From Allodiplogaster sudhausi (lineage: Eukaryota; Nematoda; Chromadorea; Rhabditida; Diplogasteridae): a stretch of 64,000 nt of DNA. Both the position numbers and the translations under genes were made by a program. The notes under the pieces are model-generated. The model made no database searches and was not told where the DNA came from. It saw only the letters and a list, made by a program, of their open reading frames with translations. Below, in pieces: positions 34,506-44,462 of the stretch. The stretch lies in contig CALZFC010000005.1 in the NCBI GenBank assembly GCA_945643635.1, positions 8,146,501 through 8,210,500 of the forward strand, in the 5' to 3' direction. How positions within the stretch are numbered: the first letter of the stretch is position 1; each line of letters starts with the position of its first letter.

Positions 34506-35869
34506 CTCCTCTGATTTCCTCGTTTAATCTTATTCGGGTCAAACCGGCTGCAAACTTCATTTTCGAGCCTTTAAAGGGTGAATGCAAGTGCATATGAATG
34601 ATGGCAGTTAGTGAGCGAGTTTTCTGATTATCCCTAAAGATTTAATATGGCTCTCATCAGGATCTATTGAACCACCTATTTGTGGAAATCTATATGTGGA
34701 ATCTATATGAAAGATGAAATTTGGTGCTTTTGTGTCACTGGCGATATCGTTGAGAGGAATCAAGTGGTCTTAACTAAATCACACTCTGTAATTGACAATA
34801 ACTTAGGGTGCCTTATCCAACATTCTTCCGTTATATTTATTCACTCTTGCAAATCACCGCGCTCCTTATCAGTGTTGATAGCCAACACGTGGCGATTGCT
34901 GCTAAGACACCAAAAATAAGAAATAATTGCAGTAAAGAGACGAAAGCCTGTCATTTAGTGCTGCTTTAGGCCACTTAATGACAGACAACTCGAGAGGCAG
35001 AAGACATGGCAGCAGAATTGAACTGAAACGGCGACAGAAGTATGAGGGCGGAGAGTAGGTAATCTGTAAGTGTGACTGCTAAGCTGTGGAAAGCGTGGAT
35101 TACTGTGGTCTTAGCGTCCCGTGATTATTTCCGTTTCATTCTCATGTGCACATAAATGAACAAAAGGATGAGGAAGTCAGGTAATCTTTTCCATTCATTT
35201 CAAATTTTTTTTGACAGTGACGTACGGCCTTTCCTATCCTTTTTTCCATAACCTCTTCTCGATCCAAACACCGTCGGAGCCTGTAAGTATGTACATTCCC
35301 TTGTATCCCAAGTCACGTCTTCTACTGATAGGCACATATGAATGCAACTCCACAACACCTTCAATACACGATCCAATAAATTTTTCCTTATGCAAATCTC
35401 TTCTCCCCTATATCATTTTCTCGAGATCGGAATTCACAACTAATTTCACCTTCTTCTCGTGCTCGAGCGGTTGTCTTCTTTTTGTCAGTTTGTTTATCTT
35501 CATGGATTCGCATTTTAGGAGAACGTTTCGTTTGCCTTGTTCTTTGCGTTCCTTGATGGCATGTCTCCCATTGGTGGCAATATTTTCTGTAGCATCGCGA
35601 TCAGAATTTTATCTTGCCCGCTCCCACCAACGTTGTTGGCATCTACCATGCAGACATTTTCGCCTCTTGATTGTGAGTCACAATTCCGTGGAGCCATTTG
35701 TCCACCGATAGTTCGAATGTAGATTTCGACAGCCACTTCGAATTGCCTCTCGCGCGTCTGGTGATCGTTTTTCTGCTTCGCCTTGATTAGTCTAAACCCA
35801 AGTGCTCTTAGAATTCCACGCCCTGCTCTCGCAGTAAGTTCATCCTCTCTTTGCACCGCCAAAGCTGGA

Positions 35870-36095
35870 TGAACTTACTGGGCCATACTTAGGAACGACT
35901 CGACTTGCTTCCCTTTCCCAGAGGGGGGCATCTCACGCCTTGTCTTCATCTTCTCCAGCGACTGCCTGATGCCGTCCTTCCACGACATGACCAAGGATGT
36001 CAACGCTCTGCTGCATGAAGATGCACTTCTCGCGCTTGAAATGCCTCGCACCGGGAGAACACTTTCTGCAATCCTTCAGATGCTCCTCATCATTC
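35870..36095 (-). pseudogene. Broken Ty3/Gypsy reverse-transcriptase fragment
   Basis: On the minus strand, a short frame reads FKREKCIFMQQSVDILGHVV, the signature of the end of a Ty3/Gypsy reverse transcriptase (KCxF...V.FLGHVV). After a frameshift near 35935 another frame continues with EMPPPSGKGKQVESFLSMAQ, matching the following MPxP...FLG block, and then meets a stop. Only about 70 codons remain, split by a frameshift and a stop, so it is a dead relic of an LTR retrotransposon. Similarity is by motif only. The adjacent minus frame 35515-35862 may be part of the same insertion but was not recognised. Confidence 0.6.
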
Positions 36096-36279
36096 CCAGC
36101 CATTATCACAATGTCTTTCAAATTGATATGTAGAGAACACAACAGAAAGCTACGTAGTTGGAGGATGTAGAATTCTTGAGGCGAACGCTAATACTTTGAC
36201 ATGCTCGATGTTATTCCACACTCCGGCAACAGTCCGCCTACTCTGCCCCTTTTCATGCCTGCGTCTCCGCCGCTCCGTC

Positions 36280-36293
36280 TCTCTCTCTCTCTA

Positions 36294-36333
<40 letters not shown>

Positions 36334-36440
36334 CTCTCTGACCTCTTCGTTCAACGACCATGGCTCCTTCTCTCATTTGCCTAATCCCTTTGCGTGTTGA
36401 GTGCAAGCGATAGCTGACTCTCTCTCTCTCTCTCACTGAT
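36280..36440 (+). repeat. CT microsatellites
   Basis: Two (CT)n runs (36281-36335 and 36420-36440). Confidence 0.8.
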
Positions 36441-36618
36441 ATTCTTTTACTTGCTTCTGCAACACAAGTCTGTCGCAAAATATTGAGATGATGTAGATAT
36501 GTTTATGCATGTTTCCCCAAATCATAAAGGAAAGACAAAGGCTGCCTATCCTCATAATTTCCGTTCATTACTCATCAGAGACGAAGTCGAATTGCCGATT
36601 CTCTTCGTTCCCTCTGGC

Positions 36619-38242
36619 ATGGCTTCTCTTCTCATGGACAATCTGCGAGGTCGATTCGGCACTCGCAACAAGCTCCTGAGAGATGTCATGGCCGAGTTCT
36701 TTGGCACTTTCATTCTCGTGGTTAGTTGTCATATTCGTTAGAACCATTTGTTATGACTACGACTTTATGCATTATATGTTAAAAAAGTGTAGTGTGTGAG
36801 TGACGGGAAGAGTAGCTGTGATATCTGAATGTTCTTTAGTTGGGCGGCTGCTCGTCCACGGCGCAGTACAAGCTGTCGGCCGGGACGTACATGGCCGATT
36901 ACACTTCAGTGGCCTTTGGCTGGGGCCTCGCTCTCCTCGTCGGCCTCCTCGTCAGCCATCGCACTTCTGGTTCTTCTTTTCTTTCCTTTTTTAGTAGGAG
37001 AAAATATATTACATAAAGCGTATGTGATTCAATAGTTCAACCCACAATTTTATTGAAAACGCTATGATTCAGGTGGCCATCTCAACCCTGCTGTCAGCTT
37101 CTTTCTGCTGTCACAGGTCAAAACTCTTCCGCCTACATCTTCTTCAAACTTAAACCAATGCTCACGATTCAGGGAAAGATTTCTGTCGTTCGCTTTGTCT
37201 GTTACTCTCTCGCCCAGAACATTGGCGCATTCGTCGCGTCCTCATTTGTCTACATAGTTTATTATGGTAGATCATTTTGATCAATCGCTCAAATATATCT
37301 AGCGACTTATTCACGAACGACTGGTTGAATTAAATTTCAATAGTGAGCTGTGATTGTCGAATGAGTCGAAAGAATGATTGTCAGATGCGATCGCTGCCTT
37401 CGATGGCGGCATTCGTCAAGTGACTGGAGAGAAGGCGACAGCGGGCATCTGGGCAACTTATCCCGCTGCTTTTCTCACCACTCGCGGAGCCATCCTCGAC
37501 CAGGTTCTCTTTTCTCATCAAGGAAGACTGCAGAATGATAGACAGGTGTTCTCTGGCAGATCGTAGGAACGATGGTCCTGTGCATCGGAGTGGCTGGGAT
37601 CAGCGACTCGCGCACTCAAGTGCCCACTCATATGCGACCCTTCTTCGCCGCCTGTATCTAGCTATCTATCTATTTCTTCATTCTATTGAAGATATCTGAA
37701 CTTGCATCTAACTGTAATTCTGAAAGGAGACTATCTAGTTGGAAAGACAGTGAATAACAGTGTTGGTGACGTTGATCGGGATGAGTCTCGGCCTGAACGC
37801 CGGCTACGCCATCAACCCCGCCCGTGACTTTGGTCCTCGTCTCTTCACTGTCATCGCTGGCTACGGATGGGAGTGCTTCTCGTCAGTCTCTCTCCACTTC
37901 TCGCTCTCCCCAAGTCTTGACTCTCCAGATTCCGCGACTACTCCTACTTCTGGGTGCCAATCGTCTGTCCGGTCATCGGAGCCACCCTCGGTGCATGGAT
38001 CTACGAGGTTCACATTACTGTATTTTCCTTTCGATCAATATTTTAATAATTAAAATTAAAGTTTGCGATCGGCTTCCATCTGCCTGACGACGAGGAAGAG
38101 CGAACCACGAGCAGTCAACTCGGAGAATCCACTCTCTCCCAGTCAGTAACAGAGTAGTCAACATGTTAATGAATTCATTAAGAGAAATTCACAATAATCT
38201 CTTTTCAGGTATGAGGTGAAGACTCAATCTATCCCTTTTTAA
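36619..38242 (+). CDS. Aquaglyceroporin 1
   Basis: Six-helix channel for water, glycerol and similar small solutes in the plasma membrane. Nine exons (36619-36720, 36840-36969, 37073-37116, 37173-37266, 37385-37503, 37560-37653, 37761-37881, 37929-38007, 38062 onward). Pore loops are [10 protein letters not shown] and [13 protein letters not shown]; the Asp after the second NPA-Arg marks the glyceroporin branch. The third extracellular loop has [22 protein letters not shown], typical of aquaglyceroporins. Reading straight on gives a stop at 38155 (292 residues). Splicing CA|GTCAGT to the acceptor before 38210 gives a tail ending TQSIPF, stop 38240-38242; both are plausible. An in-frame upstream ATG at 36499 exists, but 36619 agrees with family length. 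It is followed by a paralogue 0.8 kb away. Confidence 0.93.
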
Positions 38243-39054
38243 ATCGATCGCCGTCATATTAATCAAAATGATTATGGCACCATAGGTGGAGTTTAGAATT
38301 CCTTTTTGTCCAAAAAAAACTGTCGAGATGATGAATTTACATATAGATACGATATTAGTATACCCAATTTTTCGAGTGTTTGAATCATATTTACGGGTTC
38401 GATGCTTATGCTGATTATTTTTGTCTGTGATAGGATGTGCAAAATACATTAAAAAATAGTTATAACCAGAATAAAAATTTGAATGATGATTATTTATGGC
38501 TTCAATGCCTTTGGCTCTACATGAGGGAGTTTGCATTCCCTTATCACTGCAGAAGAAGGAAGGAATATCCCGGAGTATTGGAGAATGTTCAACACCACAG
38601 TATCATAATTCCATAACATATATGCTTCGGAAATAGTTGGCATAAAGATTGTGACTATAGGATTCGTGACAACACAGATACGAAAATAATAGGAGAATAT
38701 GGAGGTATGTACATACAAGCATACAGAAATTTTCACTAGTCAATAGTAAATTGATTCTTGAATTTGTATTCCTGTGGCATACTCCGCTAATCGGTTTTCG
38801 GTTTTCAGCAGAGAACGGGTGGTGGAATCGTCCCTGTTCCTGCAAATTTTTCAGTTATCAATCTTGACAGAGGAGAGAATGGAAACTCACTTGTTCGGTT
38901 CTCAGCGATAGATTTATACATGCTTTTTTGCATAGTTTGTTATCAAAAATATATATTTTTTTTTATCTTTCTCTTACTTTTATTGATACTTGCTATTTCG
39001 CAACGGAATTCTTGAAATTGCAGGTGGTTACGATCAGCCTGAATTTGAATATCA
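38243..39054. other. Spacer between aquaglyceroporins
   Basis: 0.8 kb, AT-rich, nothing recognised. A TTGCAG at 39018-39023 upstream of the next start could be a trans-splice acceptor. Confidence 0.5.
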
Positions 39055-40500
39055 ATGGAATCATTGCCATCAGCTCTTCTCTCTGAGCTTCGACTACGAT
39101 TGAAGATTTCCAACAACTTGGCTAGAGATGTTCAGGCGGAATTCTTCGGCACATTCTTCCTCATGGTAAATAATGAAATCGAAATAATAAAAAAGATTAA
39201 TTGTTTTGTTCCTCCTTTACTATTTAGCTGACTGGGTTTTGCGTGAATGCACAGCGACTGCTGACAACGGGAACGCCGATGTCCACCAACTTCTGCCAAT
39301 CTCTTGGCTGGGGACTCGCACTCATGCTCGCCGTTCTTATGTGCCAGCGCACTTCAGGTTTTACTTTTGCACTTTCTTAATTGCTCTTTTACAAGATCAT
39401 AATTAGGAGCCCATTTCAATCCGGCGGTAACCTTCTTCCAGTTGACACAGGTTTATGAATTCTTTTTTATTCTTCATTAATAAAGGGAACAAAGCAATGT
39501 AATTGAAAGGGACGAATTTCGCTACGCCGTTTCCTTCTCTACGTAACTGTGCAGAATGCGGCTGCCTTCTTCGCTTCTCTCCTTGTCTTTGTTTTGTATT
39601 TCGGTGAGTGTGGAAAGTCTCTGCTCGGAATGACTCTAAAGCCTGTCGCAGATGCCGTGAACGAGTTCGATGGTGGCGTACGAGCAGTGCGTGGTCCAAG
39701 AGAGACAGCCAGTATCTGGGGCACGTACCCTTCTCCTTTTCTTACCGTTCGGGGGGCTGTCATCGATCAGGTTAATGGACTGTAATCAGATTTGTGCTGA
39801 AGCTTTTCATGATTTCGCATTCTTAATAAACAGTTAAAATTTAAGAAATTTGCATAACATTCCTGCCCGCTAAGTGACGAAAAAGAATTAATAAGTTTTT
39901 TTTTGCTTGAAGATATTTTGCACGATGCTTCTGTGCATCGGCGTCTCTTCAGTGAGCGATAAGCGAAATGAGATTCCGTCGTCGTGGCAGCCGCTTCTCG
40001 TTGCGAGTAAGCAGTGATTGGCAGGCAAGTGCAAGCTGGCTCACTCCTTCTTCCAGTGGTGCTGACACTGCTTGGCCTGTGCCTGAATCGCAACGCCGCC
40101 TATGCCATGAATCCGGCGCGCGACTTTGCCCCGCGACTCATGACTTCCATCGTCGGCTATGGCTGGGAGCCTTTCTCGTCAGTTACAATCTCTCTCATCA
40201 TCCTTGCTCATGAACTCCATCCCAGACACAACAACTTCACCTGGTTTTGGGTGCCTATCGTCTGTCCAATGATTGGAGCTGCGCTTGGCGCTTGGATTTA
40301 TGAGGTTGCACTGACATTCTAACAAGACAAAGATATGTATGTATGTATGTACATGAGAATGTGCAAGAAATTGTAACTGAAAAAAGTTATAGTTTGTGAT
40401 TGGCTTCCACCTTCCGGAAGAAGAACTAAAGTCCTCGAAGGCCACTTCAGCCAGTCATGTTCTACATATCGAATCTTCTCCCACGTTAGAAATGACATGA
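39055..40500 (+). CDS. Aquaglyceroporin 2
   Basis: Tandem paralogue of the preceding channel. Nine exons (39055-39165, 39228-39357, 39407-39450, 39510-39603, 39652-39770, 39913-40006, 40057-40177, 40226-40304, 40393-40500) join in phase to 299 residues. Pore loops are GAHFNPAVTF and AYAMNPARDFAPR, again with the glyceroporin Asp. It keeps the FDGGVRAV...ASIWGTYPSPFLTVRGAVIDQ loop. Exons 2-8 have exactly the same lengths as in aquaglyceroporin 1 (130, 44, 94, 119, 94, 121, 79). The first NPA loop has His-Phe-Asn-Pro-Ala in place of His-Leu-Asn-Pro-Ala. The C-terminal tail is serine-rich and unrelated to that of copy 1. Confidence 0.93.
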
Positions 40501-41311
40501 ATGTATATGCAATACACAGACATTTGTACATATAATCATGTTCCCCCTTTTATTTCAAAATCTAGTCTAAACTGAAATATTCCCCAACATGTTTTTTTTG
40601 TGGAAATATTCAGAACCTTATCATTTCTTTTAGGTTCATACGGAAGGAAGAAACTAAACGAACAACAGGAATTATCTGCATGAAAAATTAAATTAGCAAA
40701 ACATAATTCTACACATATATATGCATACAGTATATATCTATGTACATACATAAGTCGTATGTACATACATACATTCATATGTTGGGCAGTGATAACTAGC
40801 TTTGTCTGTGAAGAAGCAGCGAATGTGATCACATATCGATAGAGAAAGTGAGAGAAGACAATACTGCCCAAGACATTCATATGTTCGTATATATGTATGT
40901 ACATTATCTACAGGATTTTCCGAACAAAGGAGAAAAGCACATATTCCGAAGAATACAATGTGTATTTTGTTGTACTTTTCCTATAAAGCTTAGAATTGCT
41001 TTTTTTCAGACGAACTCAAAGTATTGGCTCTATGATGACAAGCAACCAAAGACTCTCTGTTTTTTTAAAGAAACGTGCAAAGGCGGGAAAGAGGAAACGA
41101 AGTTTGCAGCGACGGGAACCTCGAAAGGCCAAGTTTGTATTACGAAGAATAAGGGCACGAAGAAGTGAGAACATGTTGAAGAGGCTACGATTAACAACGC
41201 GATCATTGACATCTTTTGACGATCTGAACATAAAGTTGAACTAGCTGGATGAAAAATATGTATGAAGAATAAATTTGAATTGTGGCTAAGTTCCATCCCC
41301 AGGTAAACTGT

Positions 41312-41356
<45 letters not shown>

Positions 41357-41373
41357 AAGAGAGAGAGAGAGAG

Positions 41374-41411
<38 letters not shown>

Positions 41412-41412
41412 G
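41312..41412 (-). repeat. (GA)n microsatellite
   Basis: About 100 bp of near-pure GA on the plus strand with GAGCAA interruptions, ending in a G run. Confidence 0.9.
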
Positions 41413-41575
41413 GGGGGGGAGGGAGAGAGAGGAAGCGTGAAGAAGAAGTGTTAAAGAAAATTTTCCAATTTGAGTTCACATGTACTATTGTACATATGTA
41501 CGTAAATACGTACGTACTATGTATATGTATCTATGTACATATGATTTACAAGCTCTCCGACGTAGTCAAATTGAA

Positions 41576-41623
41576 ATGCAAACAAAGGAACTCGCACAAT
41601 TGTGCGAGTTCCTTTGTTTGCAT
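41576..41623. repeat. 48-bp perfect palindrome
   Basis: 24-bp arms (41576-41599 and 41600-41623) are exact reverse complements with no spacer; the centre is CACAATTGTG. No flanking duplication was seen. Confidence 0.95.
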
Positions 41624-42073
41624 GAAAATAAAAAGCTCAAGCTTGAAATACAATGAATTACAACATAAATTTTGTTATATGTTTGTATGATAGAACATCT
41701 TAAAGCGCGAACACGGGGAAGGTGAACGTAATAATAAGATATTTTTCCTTTCCGCTCGTGTACAAAAGAACAAAAGATAAACGTGCCGTTTTGTTGTTTC
41801 AGTGTGAATTGTCTAGACAGCTGAGATCTTTAAAACATCAGAAGCTTAAAATTTCCCACGGCAAAACGGCTTGGTACTCTCCATCGTCTCACTTGCACGC
41901 TATTAGAGTATTTTTTATAAGAGTTTGCACTTGACTTCAAAGATAAAATAAATTTTCAGACCTTGTTGAAGCGAGGATGTCTTCGTCTTGCCTGATTGAT
42001 GGAGCCGTTCCTTCCTCAGAACAGCCTCTTTCCCTAACAAGTGAAACGCTTATTATTAATATGTATCACATAT

Positions 42074-43760
42074 ATGGGAATCTTCACTTCTTTCAATATA
42101 TTTGTGCTCATTCTCATGCTTTGCTACGGAGATCACCGCTCCATAATATACAATCGCCTTCAAATTCTTCTGCAGGTTCATGGTTTGACATCTTACAGTA
42201 TGTCATAAGTCTTTTCTTCTGGGGGTAGTGTATGTACATACATACATACATGCATGTGCGCTCGTTTCCTTACGAAGTGTTCAATACTCTTCTTTCTCTT
42301 CAGGTCATGAGTATCGCTCTTGATTTGACCGTTGATTTCCTAGCTCCAATAAGTGCCTTACATGAAATGGCCTGCTACGCTTGCCCTTCCCGGATGATAT
42401 CATTGTCATTCGAAGCCACTGTTGTTAGTGTTAACCTTCTAACTTTGTGTACTCCTGCTATTGTGGTTTAGAATGCCTTGTCCAAACAAATGGTTGGTGT
42501 TGCTTACCATTAGCACGTGATCTTGCTACCGGGGTGCTCCGTGATCGTCTGCTACTTCTCTTGCATTCTCCACCGCCACCGACTGGCGATGCCTCCGTCT
42601 TCTCGTTGGCATCTTCGAGGATGGCCTTCCATGGCGGCTGCTCATCTTGGCTTCATTCTTCTCGTTTCCTTCGAGTGGTTTACTTTCTCTTCCATGGTTC
42701 GCAGTTCACGAGTCCCTGATCAGGTCTGATTCGGCATTTCTTCCCTAAATTTATTTTATTTTCGTCGGTTTCAAATTATTTATCACTGCAAGAATTTACT
42801 TCTCCTCCATCAAGTGCCTGAGACAAGTATAGTCTTTTCAAAGAAGAAGTTTCTCGCCCTTGCTTCCGAAATATTTTGAATCCAGACTTCTCTCCTAGCC
42901 TTTTTCGTAGGTCAGCGTTTGTAGACTGCTGAATGCACGAACGAAAGGGAATAAAAAAAACTGCATCGAAATAATTAGCTTCATCTATCTGTGAAATACT
43001 GCTAGTCTTCCTATGAAACAATAAGAAATGATACTCAGGAGATTCCAGCGAGCAAAGAATGGTTACGCACGAAGCCAATTTTTATCTACTTCGCAAGCAC
43101 TCGTCGACTATGTTTTACTTTTACTTATGTAAGCCAGATTCGAAAACAAGCTGCGTGAGCTGAACACGTTGATTGAGAGTAAGCTGTCATTCTTCTAGGT
43201 TGTGCTAGCTCCGTCTCCTTAGCCACTGTCTTGACTCTGCTTGTTCTGCACTGCTTGCATGTTCTGAGAAGTCCAAGTCATATCTTAAGCGTGCGTTCAA
43301 AAGAGATGCAAAGAAGAGCCATGGTTCTTCTTTCAGCTCAGGTTTACAAAAGATCCTAATCATCCGACATTCTTTTGACCTTTTCTTTTAAGATTTTGGT
43401 TCCGTACCTTGTCGTGACTCTTCCAATTGTTGGACTCTTATTCGATGCATTCATACCACATTTCACTAAAGGTTCGTCGTTGTCATACATACATACATAG
43501 ATAGTAGTATTGTTGACTAAGTCAAGATACTCATGTATTTGATTTCAATGATGCCTTGACTCGTTGATTGAGGTGCCTCCGCATTCCTCTTTCCACTGGT
43601 GAGCATGCACGGCGTGCTGAACTCAGCGTGTGTCCTCGCTTTCTCTCCAAGCTACCGAGCAGCACTGAAGATGCCATTCCAGCGTCTTCGCCCTCTCTTC
43701 TCATGCAACAAGACGAGGATGGGAGAATTAATTCAGATGAATAGCGTAATTAATCGCTAG
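42074..43760 (+). CDS. Serpentine (class H-like) seven-helix receptor
   Basis: Nematode-type chemoreceptor GPCR. Exons 42074-42175, 42304-42423, 42514-42723, 42793-42826, 43134-43154, 43199-43341, 43393-43471 and 43573-43760 join in phase to 298 residues. Helix 1 is FNIFVLILMLCY; helix 2 includes ALDLTVDFLAPI, like the LDL(T/A)xxF of Srh proteins. A hydrophobic block VILLPGCSVIVCYFS is followed by a later helix (HLGFILLVSFEW). Next come an RFENK motif, a helix at SVSLATVLTLLVLHCLHVL, then RRAMVLLSAQILVPYLVVTLPIVGLL and the terminal SMHGVLNSACVLAFSPSYRAAL. The end resembles the Srh HGxxST...YR ending. The start could lie upstream (an ATG at 41977 is in another frame). The 44-bp intron at 43155-43198 is very short. 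Class H is the best guess within the serpentine superfamily. Confidence 0.72.
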
Positions 43761-44462
43761 CTCACCACATCTCATAATGGAGAGGATAAAGAGGTGCTCA
43801 TCTGTAGATAGAAACCGCGCAAACAATAATCATCCTGATGCAAGAAGGATACAAATTTTAAATACATCTTGCATCGTGTGGTCACGTACTCAAAGATGTT
43901 GTTTGTATAATATATAGGCAATATGGATGGATCATTTATCGATCTATCTCTCTCTCTCTCGTCTCTCTCTCTCTCTCTCTCTCTCTTTCTATCTGTCTTC
44001 ACCCTCTATGGCTTCGGCGGATGAGAAGCTTCTCTTCTGTTCAGAGAACAACCAAACCCCAGAACCCAACGGCCCTCTTTAGGGCCACAATCCAGTTCAC
44101 ATTTTGTCTGTGCTAGATTTCATGAGCTTTTTCTCAGGATAAAGAGATTGCTGTTCGCTCTGCTGTTTGTGCTTATTTGGGATATGGATTGAGATATATC
44201 AGGAGCATTATCGGAAAGTGACATTGGGAACATGTTAATTGATAAAGCAAACAAGTGAAGACATGGAGGGAAAAGATATCCTGCCTGGTCAGAAGGAATT
44301 ACCAAACTCGCGTGTAAACTTGGATATGTTGTGTGGTGTGAATTGGTAGATGTCAAAAATGTTGGCGTGTGGAGGCTAGTTTACGTAGTGTACAATATTA
44401 ATTGCCCTTTCCCTGCCTTCGTTGTTTGAGAGTTGTTCTGGTGTCTTGATTTCACCCGTGGA
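43761..44462. other. Spacer receptor - charged-protein gene
   Basis: 0.7 kb with a (CT)n tract at 43945-43987 and no gene seen. Confidence 0.5.

Larger units (their letters stand above)
33253..36618. other. 3.4-kb spacer with repeats and a retroelement relic
   Basis: Holds the APOL gene 3' end, a perfect hairpin (34290-34339), a direct repeat of TACGGCGATATCA (34121 and 34138), CT microsatellites (34441-34505, 36281-36335) and a broken Ty3/Gypsy fragment (35870-36095). No intact gene found. Confidence 0.55.
40501..42073. other. Spacer with repeats and a palindrome
   Basis: Holds TACA-type repeats, a GA tract (41312-41412) and a 48-bp perfect palindrome (41576-41623). A plus frame ending at 41244 is very basic (for example LKKRAKAGKRKRSLQRR) and starts after a TTTTTTCAG at about 41010. 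It might be a last exon, but a competing frame is equally open and no partner exon was found, so it is not called. Confidence 0.4.

Noticed and set aside
35211..35711. 166-codon plus-strand open frame
   Set aside because: Overlaps an opposing frame and the Gypsy relic region; no domain, no partner exons, cysteine/serine/phenylalanine-rich chance composition.
40848..41244. Two overlapping plus frames, one very basic (KRKRSLQRR)
   Set aside because: The two frames compete, neither has a partner exon or recognised family, and the region is flanked by repeats.
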